The notes under the pieces are model-generated. The model made no database searches. It worked only from the letters and a program-made list of their open reading frames with translations, and had not been told where the DNA came from. From Climacteris rufus (taxonomy: Eukaryota > Chordata > Aves > Passeriformes > Climacteridae), in contig VZRZ01002329.1 in the NCBI GenBank assembly GCA_013398175.1, positions 1,732,061-1,796,060 of the forward strand: a stretch of DNA of 64,000 bases, written 5' to 3'. Below, one piece after another: positions 38,601-50,600 of this stretch. Within the stretch, counting starts at the first letter, position 1; every line of letters begins with the position of its first letter. Made by a program: the position numbers and the translations under genes.

Positions 38601-41600
38601 AGCTGTCCAGATAAAAATGATTAAAAGCAGCTCACGTTCTAAAACTCACCAGGCACAACACACACACAGAGCCCATTTTAACAGAATGTCCTTTATAGCT
38701 GCTGAGAATATTTGAAAGATATATGTATAGGCATGGCCATTGTTATTTAGACTTCTTATTCACACAGGGGTAGTAAAACAACATCTTCTATCAGAAGTAG
38801 GGTCCTATTTTTCCATCCTGAAAGAGACAGTCCTGACTCAAAGCAAACCTTTTATGGAGGAAGCAGCAGTAAGATATGACAGGCACACAAAGATGCTTTG
38901 AGCAGGAAGGTTTATTAGCTGCTGCATAACAGGAGCAGCAACAATGGTATTAAAGAGGAACTGCATTTAGCATGGAGAGAAACCCTCATGCCTTGGGGTA
39001 CAGGTCACAAACAGATGCCTGTTTAGAAGAGGTTGGTCCTTGGGCAGGTTCTTATCGGAGCTGAGCCTGCCCCTGGAGCATGGGATACTGCCTGCAGGCA
39101 GAGATGGGGGGCCAAGCTAGCAGGACTATTGTTTTCATCTTGTCTGGGTCATTTTCAAAACAAATGCCTCTGCAAAATTAATGGGGAGTGGGGGGAAAAA
39201 AAGCTTTCCTGCATTCTAGGTTAAGCAACAGTTGAGTCTGTGCGTCCTTAAAAATGATCTGCCACCTGCTACTAATTTCCTTCTTTGTTACGAAAGCCAT
39301 TGACTGCCTGGAGGAAAGGGGGAGAAGCTGTTAAGCTGCACTTTACACAGAGCAAATGAGAACACAAATAGCAGGGGATGTGTGTTTTAATGAGCAAAAG
39401 AGGCATTGATCAGTTTACTACTGTACTTGGGGCTGGTCCCAAAACACAGCGAGCGCCCAGAGCTCTTGCAGGACCTGCGGGCTCTCATTGTCTGCGGAGC
39501 CGCGGGAGGCTGGGGTGACACCGGTGACAGACGCCGTGCCCTTGTCTCATCTGCCCCTTCCCTTGCACAAGTGCTCAGCCCCACCTTTGGCACACACATC
39601 CTCCCTCCCTTAGGTCTTCCTCTGCCCCGACTTACCTCAAGGGCCGCAGTGTCCTCAGCAGCCTCAGAACCCGCAGCATCCCCAGGATTTTCGTGCCGCT
39701 GTCTGACACCATGGAGACCAGGATGTCGATGACAGAGATGAGAACCAGCACCCCATCCAGCACGTTCCAGCTGCTCTTCAGGTAGGCTTTCTCCCCAAAA
39801 CACAAGCCTAGTGCAACCACCTGCCCGGACACCAAGTTGCAACAGATTATGACTGTAGCATCCAATATGTTTGTTCCAGTTAGCAACCTGCAGAGAATGC
39901 GTTATTTACAGACACAAGTCTGTGAGTCCATTTGCTTCCCAGGACTGAAGCCTAATTAGACAAACCAGCAAAGTGTTCTGTTGAAAGAATTATGAAAATA
40001 CTGCTGCATGAACATCCCAGGTTGTCCTTTACAGCTGATGTACTTTTAATGCAGATAAACCTACATGCACAAAACTCCTCCTAACACGTTTAGCTCTGCC
40101 ATAAAAAAAATTTGCTCACATTTTATTCCTATGGACTGCAGAAGAGAAGGTTCAGCGTGGCTGACCCAAAGCAATCACATATAAGCTTTGCAAATAAAGA
40201 AACTAGAAAAACTTTCCAAAGAAAGAGCAATTGTTCAGTGAGATGATTATGAATTACACAAGAGAGATTTACAGCAATGGGTTTCTGAGCCTCCTGCCTC
40301 AAATCCAGCAAAGTGTTTCAACGTGCTTAAGTCTCTCCCTCCTCAGGAAAGCACACAGAAGCTTAGGTTGTTGAGGACAACTGGTTGTTGAAGACAATGG
40401 GACTTACATGCATGGCTGAAGTTAAGCATGTGCTCAAGAGCTTTGCTGAATAGGGAGGGATTGCTGCACTGAAGGATCCCATTGCTCCTATAATGGTGTA
40501 AATCAAGAGCAACTTCAGTGAAACTGTTCTGATGTAAAACGTGCTCAGAATAAGGCATGTGGTGGGTACTTGAATATGATTCAGGAGAAGAAAATATACA
40601 CCTCACTCACAGCTGGTACACCTAGGGGTTTTGTGAGTCCACTGTAATAAAAAACCCCACTAATATAATACAGGCACACATATCCTCCACCTTAATTTAC
40701 CTTAACTGTCATCTCAGTCAGGAAGATGACTGTAAAGATGTAGTTGGAGAGTGTTAGGAAAATCCGTTCCTATGAAAAAGAAAATGAGAGACAATGTTTT
40801 ATAGCCTGCTCTCTGCAGCTGTACACCTCCCCGTGCATATTTGGTGGCTGATAACTGTTCTCCAGATTCCGTGCTGAAACAAGCCTTGGACTGTTTGCTG
40901 GCAAACAGGAGAAAATCCAAATATTTAGACAATAACACTGCCTGGTTCAGCCCTGCCGGTACCCGGCTCTGTGTCAGCACCATGGACAGGGACAGCCGCC
41001 AGCACCTGCCCCCAAAATGCCCCCATTTGCCTCCAAATCCTCCCTAATTCCCCCCAAATTCCCCTCCCCCCAGTACAGAAACAGAGAGAAGTGTCCCCCC
41101 CCGAAACATGCTTGGCAAACCTCTACCTGCCGCTCACCTGCAGACATCACTGCACAGTGTAAATATCACTGAGCTCCCAATTCTCCTAGAAATTAAGTCA
41201 ATATTGGAGCGACTGAGCTGGGAGGCAGCAGGACCCATGGGGTTCTGAAGTGCTGGCATGACTTGTCACAGCTCTAGCGATGCCAGCAGAGCTCTGGGGG
41301 TTTATGCCAGTTGAGAACTGCCCCCAAAAGGTTGATTCTCTCACCCAAAGCCACGGACTAGACCTGGCGTGAAGCCCAACAGCCTTATTTCCCAGTCCCC
41401 TGCACTATCCACCAGACCATGCCATCCTCAGTGCCACCACTCAGCAAGAGGCAGCTAGTGATTACAGATGAAACCATGGACTGGTTCCCTATCTGTAGTT
41501 AGCAGAAACCTTTCTTTTTAATGATGATTATTAAATTAATTACACTTTTCCCTAATCCATGAACAGTCTCTGATTCCCTGCACTGAGAAATGGACAGCAG

Positions 41601-44600
41601 GAGGCAGAGGCTGGAGGAACAGTGATGTGTGTGCATGTGTGTATGAGTACACACAACTGAACCAGCCCCAGTCCTGTTAATAACAATTTTGGATTTATTT
41701 CTGTTTCTCCCTACAGAGCAGTCCCATAAGAGATGCAGATATCTCGCTCAAAATGCGATGCAATTTAAACAAGACAAAACACCTTGGCAACTCTCTCGCT
41801 TGCCAGATCATGATTTACTGGAAGTGACTCAGGAACCACACAGTAGCTTGTTTTCATACCGGGTCCATAATTAATTAGGTCCTAGACCTGTACTGTGATT
41901 GCATGAGCTGTGATAGGGAACTGACTGCCACACAAAAGGCTGCTGTAGGGGGGCAGACAGTGGGCAGGAGGGAGAGGGTAGGGACCTGCTTGTGCAGCTG
42001 GAGATAAAACAGCAATAGCATGGAGGTGAGACTGAGGATATTGCATTCCTCCCTGGCTGTTTTGAAGGATAATCTCCCCGGCCCATGTCATGCACTCTGC
42101 AGTGGGGAGCACATGCTGGCTCGCAGCAGCAGCCCCTGTTCTGATAAGCCAGCTGAAACTGGGACAGGGACACAGAACTCGCTTGAAGCAGTTAGAAAAT
42201 CCACAGCTCGGGGAAGCAAAGAACAATTATTTTAAACAACTCAACCTAAACTAACAGTTTCCAGATGAGAGCTCCATCAGCAGAGGCAGGGCCAGTGCAC
42301 TCCTTCTGGCTCCCCTGCCCCATTGCTCAGCACCCCCCTTCTCTGTGGCTCCCAGACCATAGTCCAGCTCAGCTCCAGCCCTGGACAACTCATTTTGGTT
42401 CCTTTGGTTAGAACCTGATGAAATTCACACCAGTCCCTGTTTCCTTTCCTCTCTGCACTCTCCCAGTGCCAGGGCACACCACAGCTCCTCCTCCTGCTGT
42501 CCTGTATGAAGTACTGGGTTTGTGTGCTACAGCTCTTTGATGTGGACTCCTCTAAGTCACAGACATCACTCCCTTCCCTTCATCTCTGTGAATATGCAGC
42601 TCCTTTCAGAGCGAGCCTTGGGGAGTGGTGACTCTCAGAGGACACAGCAAGGGGCTGGGATTTTAAGGGACATTTTAGATTGGCTGGCAGGGAGCCCTGC
42701 TCTCTTCTTGCAGCTGCAAGTTGGTGCACGACTGCATGGGAACTGAAAGAAAAAAATGGATTTAGGGGAGGGACTGCTGGGCAAACTGTTACAGTAAGGA
42801 GGACTACTAGGGAATTCTTAAAATAGGCACAGAGCAGCCTAGACTCCAGTTTTAAGGTCTTACATTGAAGATCCACAAAAATGAACAGCCTGACACGCCT
42901 ACATCAACAAAACAGGATTCTATACGATTGTGATATGAGCAGTCTGGGGCGATAAATAAGCAAGAGCCCAACCCAACTCAGCCCAAAGCTATGCTAAAAT
43001 AAAAGAGCAATGGGATGATTCTGCCCCTCTGATTGCTGGATGTTGGTGCTGTGAGGGTCTACTTTGAGGAATCCTTACGTAGTGTATTAAAACAAAGCAG
43101 TTCTGAGAACTGGCATTGCATTGCCTGCATCAATTCAGTTTTTCTTGTGTCACAACAAAGCTGATACACAAAGGGGAGAGAAGAGTATGAAATGAACAGT
43201 TTCCCCCATTCCCTTCGCACCATACATACGTGCCCGTGGGGAACAGATGGAAGAAGTGAACATTGTGTTGAGAGAGGAAAAGTGTTTGAAGGTTTCTCAG
43301 AGAAGGAAATTGAGACAGATGTCATGCTATGTCATGTGTTAAAACCCTGACTGTACTTCCAGAAATGGGATATTGGATATATTGGAGGCCACAATCTCTG
43401 CTCTTGTGCTTAGAAAGGAGACTGGGTACAGGCCAGGAGAGTTGCTGCACCTAATTCAAAGGATACTCAGGGGGTGTTGGCAGCTTCCCATTTAAAAATA
43501 TAAAGAAAGGGTGTCTAAGTGCACAACAGTGGGGTCCAGAGCACAGGTGTTTGCTCCATGAGGAACACGGGGAAACCTTAACCTCCAAAACTCACAGCAC
43601 TGTGTGGCTCAATTTTGGGTCGTTCCATGGCAATGGTGATGCAGTTCAGGAAAATGATCACCAAGACGACGTGATCAAACATCTTGTGAGTGATGATTTT
43701 ATTGCACATCAGACGGAATCTGCCGAGAGAGACAAAAAAGAAAAGAACAGACACAGAGTAGCTATTAATGCTCGACTGGCTGGGGAGACACGCAGCAGCT
43801 CGACGCATGGCAGGGGAATCGAGTGCTCTGCTTGCACAGCAGATGAGCTCCAATCTCCCAATCCCCTCCCTGGCAGAGCTGCACTCTGAGGGCAGATTGG
43901 GGTATGAACAGAGAGGGATCTGAGCTATGAAATTGGGCCACAAATTTCAAGCCCTGGTAATGTTCGTAGGGGGTTTCAGTCACTTGGAACGGAGCGGCTG
44001 CTTCCACAACTCGGACACACGGCCAGGTTTGGATCTGCCCCCCAACCTGGTTCCCAGTGCTCAGGTTTAGCTTACATAAAGGAAGAAATACTCCCAGTGA
44101 GCCCATAAGGGTTGAGCACACACAGAACAAAGGGACAGAAGCTATTTATTGTGACAGATGGCTGTACACTGACCCAGGATTTATAATACCGTATTACATT
44201 TCCCAAAGTCTGTTTCTGAAAATCTCTCTAATCTTTGTATGAATGAACCTGAATGCTGTCCAGGGCCCTCGGCTCGAGCACGGGAAACCCTCGGACAGCA
44301 CAGAGCCCAGATGGCTCCAGCATGGACAGGCTTTGGGAAGGGCAGAGCCAGGAGAGGGTATTCTCTGGGAGAGGGAGAAAGGGAAGGGGAAGGACAGAGA
44401 AGCCCAGTTGAGAGGCAGGTTGAGGAGGTCAAGGAGTCCTTTGCTGTGCTGTAAATGTGTGGTGGGGCAAATTCACCTTTTCTGCTTCATGCAGCACCTC
44501 TCCCCCTTGCTCCAAACTCACCACGCTCCATCAAGTGAAAAACTTGCAGAGCCCTGGCATCACTGCCAAAATGAACAATGAACCTCATGAGGCCACAGCC

Positions 44601-47600
44601 ATGCCCTGGGCTGTGGATCTCTACTGGACACTCGTGGGCTCTCTGCAGCCAGCAGCTGTTTGCTGTGTGACCCCGATGTCATGCTGGGGCAGGGAGTTTT
44701 GAGAGCTGACTATAGAGACCCAGCTGGGATAAATGGGCAGATGAGCCATAGTAAGGAGGGCATCCATCGTTACCATCCATCCTATCACACCACCACTCCC
44801 GAGTGCCTGCCTTACCTGGAGTGAGGGGCGAAGATGTAGATGGACCAGGAGTCCCTCTCTTTGCAGCAGGCGGGGAGCCGAGCCCGTACCCAGGCCTTCA
44901 TGCGGTCCCTTTTGCTCTAGAGGGAAAACACAGAGACCAGGAGGAAAACACAGAACCGTTAAAACAACAAACCCCCAAAACTTCCAAGTGAAGGACTTGG
45001 GGCAGTTTTCTACTAAACACTTATCTCCAAGTGCTCAGTGAAGCTGAAATAAAATGATGTCCCAAAAAAAGACCCTGCTGGGCAGGGAAGGAGCTCTGGC
45101 AGCCATGTGAGGGCTGTGCCAGCCCTGTGAGCTCACAGAGCTTGGTCTTGATTCTTCCTCCGCACAGTAACTGTGTCTGGCTCACCGTTATCCAAGAGGA
45201 CAAACATGATAAATAAAACCTATGCCCAAAGGAATGATAACCCACTCCAATCAGCCTCAGTCCCTCCAGATACCCATCAGATACTTGCCTGAATCTTCTA
45301 AGGTATTCTGGGGAATTTTCACAGGGTTTTTTTGTTGTTGTTGTTTGGGTTTTTTTAAAGTAATACAGAATGCTTATACCAGAGGTTACAAAGGGAGAAG
45401 AGGGAGGGATTCCTGCTGCTGGCTGGGCCAAGCCCTGTGTCCATGCACTGCTGGAAAGCTGAAGAAATCATTTGAGACCCAAGTTTTGGTCCAAGAACAC
45501 AATGGTGAGTGTCTGCCTCTCATTCAGCATGAACAGATTAGATGGGAGATTATAAAGCCAGAAGGGAACACCGTGGTCAGCCTGACCTGCATGAACATGG
45601 GCCATCCAATTCCCACAAATTAATTCCTACTTGAAACCACAGCACAACCTCAGCCACACATACTTAAGCTATAGACTGTCTGCAAGGTCATTTCAGGTCA
45701 GGAGGGCAGACTACAAAAGCCTGAACCAACAAGTCGACCGAAGACAGCAAAAACTGGACGCCGAGGGAAAGCCTCATCCTGACTGCAACAGCTTCTGACT
45801 TATGTTTATCACCTTCTCATCCATAGAGCTCCAAGGGAAAGCCAGGATCTTCAATCCCACTGGCCCTGCAGCATTAGCACCCTGTGCATGGACAACAATT
45901 CAAAGCCAGGCCAACACCTTGCCCACCACACTGGGGCTTTCCCAGCCCTTCCACATCAAAGCACCAGAAGATAAATACACAGACTGGTGTGTGCACTGTC
46001 ACCACAGCACTTTGCAGATAAATAAAAACCAGTTCTTGCTCTTTCATTGCCCTTATTTCTCTGCTACCACCTGGGCTTGGATGAGCAGAACCAGGAATGT
46101 GCCTGCTGGTCTCTTGGAAGCTTCTTCTAGAGATGTTCAGGCCAGTGAGGATGAAGAGGGGTGTGAAGGACAGTGCAGGAATTGCCCTCATGCCCCAGAA
46201 GCACCCACTCTCCAGGACTGAGGCACTTTTATTTATTTTATCTTGGAAACAGGCAGGAGGGTTTAATTTGGAGGCAAAGTTAGCACTTGGACTACTCTGG
46301 ACTGTAAAAATGGGATTTGTCAGGGTAATTGAGTGGAGCAGAGGAAGCGCTTTCTCTTCCTATAGACACCCAGTCAGGGGTCTCATTAGTGATGGAGAAT
46401 AACTGGTGTAGTGCCTGTTTTAATGAAAGCCCTTGGTGACAACCTGAACCATTCAGAAAACGAAAATCACCTTGGGCAAATAACAAGAAAAGTTTGAATA
46501 ACAAAAATAAAAGCTAGAGCTTTTAACCCTGCTCCTTCAGCCATCCATCCTTCCCTCGATTTCTACACACAAAGACCATGCACTGCACATCACTGGGGTT
46601 TGGGTTGTCTTGAATGTTCTCACATCTCTTTTCCAGCTTCAGGCAAGGAGTCAGAACTGCTCCCTTCTCTCTAAACTGTATTTAATAGAGCATGCATCCT
46701 TGGGGTTGTGTTATCCCTTCAAGCAGCCTGGTTAGTCTAATTATCCATAGATTTAACAAAGGTAAATAAATGGATAAAAATCGGGTGTCTGCTCAAAGCT
46801 GTGGCGAGAGCAGCGATTGCTACCCCAGCCTCTGGACATGGAGTAATAGCTACGACTCAGTCCAGTTCATTTTGTGAGCTGGAAGGTTTCCAGAAGTATC
46901 TATTATTCAAAGCAGTTCTGGTATTTATCAAGGGGATTTGTAGTGAATGGTAATGCGTCAGCAGCACAGAATGCTTCTTTATATTCCTTTTGTCCAATTT
47001 TAATGCCAAAGATATTTTGGGGTTTGGCTAATTGTTGTAGCTTGCAGTTCATGGGCTAAATCAGATAACAAAGGCAAAAAGTGATCTTCCATCATGTCTC
47101 TCTTTTCAGTGGGTTACAGTAAGGGTGAGCACAGGGGCTCAGCCAGGGCTGTGCAGGGCCAAGTACATCCCCAGAAATCTGAACTCAGAGGAATTACTCC
47201 GTATTTCCACCAGTGGAACAGCACAGTTCAGTTAATTTGAGCCAAATGTAAGGTATTTGTGAAATAAACCCCGAGTGTTTCCAGCCTCAGCCCCATCCAA
47301 GGCTTTCCCAGCGAGGTCCGGGCAGGCTCCAAGTGCTGACAATGGGGCTGATTGCTGTTTAAGCCTGAATTATGTTCAGAGTGAGATATCAATTATGTGG
47401 CCTAAATCATATCTATTTGTTCATAAAACACACCTGGGCAGGATGAATAAAGACGTGGGGGGAGAAGCAAACTACTCTTTAATTCAGTTGGCAGTGACTT
47501 AGACAAAATGTCCCTGGGAAAGCCCATCCAAACCCCTCACCACAGGCAGCAGGGGCCAGGATGTGGGGAGATGCTGGGTGCTAACAGGCAGCAGTGGGAA

Positions 47601-50600
47601 TGGAGCCCCTCAATCCCACACCAATGAGAGCTGCTGATAAACAGCTGCTTTTATTTCTTTTTTTAGGAATTTCAGATATTAATGCACTTCTGAGGGTAGG
47701 ATGAAAGGCAGTTTGCAATAAAAGATGACTGATGCACTCCTCAGAGTAAGGGAGAGGCTTAGATTTATAAAAGATTTATTATAAGGATGGGGGAACTGCT
47801 GAAAAACGCTCTATGAGCAGCAGCAGACCTCCAGGCAAGCTGGAAGCTGCACGGAGGCGCTCGGGACCTGATTATTTAATTTTAATATGCAACAGGGACA
47901 GGCTGAGAGGGTTTGGGAGTGGCTGGACCACACACCACAGAGAAAAAGTGGAATGGGCAATGGAGAAGGAGCTGCAATCGCAAAATGCAATGAGGTTTTT
48001 GGGGAGTGAGGGACACAGTGGTTGCATATTCAGTATTTCCCTCACTTTCTGCTCTGAGCACTCAGACATTTGTCTGGAAAGCACCCAAAAGCATCCAAAA
48101 CCCAGCAGCTGGAAACAACAAAGCCCTGGCAGCAGATCCCTGATCCTGGTCACAACCACATGAACCCAAGCAGGCCGTGGATCGCTCTCTCCATGAGAGA
48201 CTCCTTGTCTGCAGTGATGCAATGAAGAACAGATTCCAGCCCCCTCATTTCACACTTCTGGGGAGAGGAGCTGTCAGGGGCCTGATTCTGGCCCCTTGGA
48301 GGGATGGAAATTCAGAATAAACTCATCGAAGGCAGCAGAGTAGCACTAATATAGGAGGAGCCTGGGAAATCCAGACAAAGCCTTTGCACTTCCTTTAATT
48401 TCTGCACAGAGACAATCAAATCCAGGCAGCAAGGAGGGATGTGAAGCTTTGATGCAGAAGGGCATATTTAGGATTACTTTGATCTGAGTAACAGTCAAGT
48501 TCTTCTCTTCTTTTGTTCATAGGGAGTTTTGTATTTCATTTTTCCCATTTAAATGGCAATTTTTTTCCCCCTGACTTTGTCAAGGCTAATTTAGGAGCAG
48601 AGCTTTCCCCCAAATGTCAGGAGGGATTCCCAAAGAGAAGCTCTGCAACCTAGGGGCTCATTTTGCCAATCTAAGCAATATTTTCTGTTCCATCTGGTTT
48701 AGTGATTTGCAGTGAAGACATATAACAGAGCATGGGGAAAAGCACCAGCCAGCTGCAGGTGTCCCAGTTGTGTCTGACCCATGGGCTGGGGCACAATTTA
48801 TTTTCCCCTGGCATTTCCTTCTGAACACTCCATGGGAGGGGACTGAGGTGGTCACACCCTCCGTGGCCAGACCACACTACACAGAGGATGATGTTTGGTT
48901 AATGCTAAAAGCAGCTGCTGTAATAAAGATTAAAAATCTTATTCAAAGCTCATTGTCAGCACTGGCTGGGGGCTGGGAGAGGAGGGACACAAGGGGGGCT
49001 GCTGGCTTCTGGCTCTGTGGGGAAAAAAGGAAGGGACCAGTGGGATGACTGGACCAGGTGAGCTGGAAAAGCAGCAGATGTTGGAGCATGAAAAAAAAAC
49101 ACCCTAGCTAGCAATAAAGAGCATGGTCTTTTGAACACTTTTAATAGTAGGGTTTTTTTTCCCCAAAATAATTACTGCTCCTTTTCTTAAAAATTCAATT
49201 TCTTTTACGGAAGTTAAAAACCAGGTTAAGACAATCAGTGAAAATCCCAGGCTGAGGATCCATGCTGGAGATGTAATGGGATAATGGCTTTTTGTAAAGG
49301 CGACTCACGGCTGAGTGACTCCATTCTGCCAGCACTAACTCTCCTCCTCCTTCAGTGAGAAACAGAGGACTCTGGAGTCAACACTGCCTTTCTCATCCCT
49401 TCATATCATCCCAATTCCATTTTCATTCAATAAACTCAATGAAAGACAGTAAAATCGTGTCCACAAGCTGCAGCTTGCCTGTTCTCAGAACAGCCCCTGT
49501 TACCATCACGTGCCTCTACCCAAAACCCATCTGCTCCACCAACAGGAACAGCGTCACCCCGGGGATGACACATCAGACCATCGCGTTTTTAAGCCTGACA
49601 ACAAGGTATAATGAAACAAAGAGGTAACCTGTGAAGAGCAGGAAACACTCCAAAACTGGCCCCAAGGCAGGTGTGACAGTGGGAGCTGTGACGCCCTCCT
49701 GCCCAAGTCAAGCCCCACTCTGCCAGTCATGCAAACAACTTTGGAACAGCAGCCAGATTCCCTTTTTTCCCCTGAAGATACAAACATCCATGTGAAAAAA
49801 GGACCAGGAACCCTCAACCCTTCCCTGCATTTGCAGCCTTTTCAGCTAATATTTCCTAAATGGCACTTTTCAGGCACATGAAAGAGACACTCAGTGGTGA
49901 AATGCCTCTTCAGATGGAAATTAGTGCAGAACCTCTGAAATTACCATCATCTCCATGGGACTAATGCTGCCCTGGGAATGGGGGGCCAAGCCTTGCCCTT
50001 TCTTTGCCTACAGAAATTTTGTGCTGCTGGTGTGGGGGGCAGAAAACTGAGTAATAGTCGGAAAGCAGGGAGAGTTGCTTGTTTTGCTTAAAAAAAAAAA
50101 AAAAGGAAAATGAACCCAGAAAAGCATATATTTTCAATAGAGAGCCGTCATCCTGCATGGTATAGTGGAACCTGGGGAATTTTGCCCTGATGTCTCCATC
50201 GTGAGCCATCTGATACTGCACTGCAATACTCAATGTGATCCCAACCTCATTTCTGAGAGCATCAACTGCTCAGAGACCTTCTGGGTGACTCTCAGTCTGG
50301 TCTAGTGGTGATGGTGAGACCTAATCCCTTTTGCACCCAGGTGTGCACTCCTGAGACAGGGACAAGCTTTGTTTTGGCAAGTCAAAAAGCCCGAAATGAG
50401 CACGTGGCACTCTCTTACCATGTTGCCTTCATCATCGCCATCATCACCATCCGGGGGGGGATCATCCAGGTGGAGCTGGTGCAGCAGCAGGCCCGGAGAG
50501 GTCTTCCCATTGCAGTCCTGGTGCTCGGAGGCAGAGGTTCTGGTGCTGTGCATGCTGCTGGTCCGGTACAGGGAAGGCACCTGCAGGGTATCCTGGAGGT

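Larger units (their letters stand above)
33344..39635 (-). other. CACNA1G: Intron 21
   Basis: 6292 bp, the longest intron here. It holds a CR1 tail (33793-34010) and an old repeat fragment (36200-36260). The remainder is unique, with no exon seen. Confidence 0.88.
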
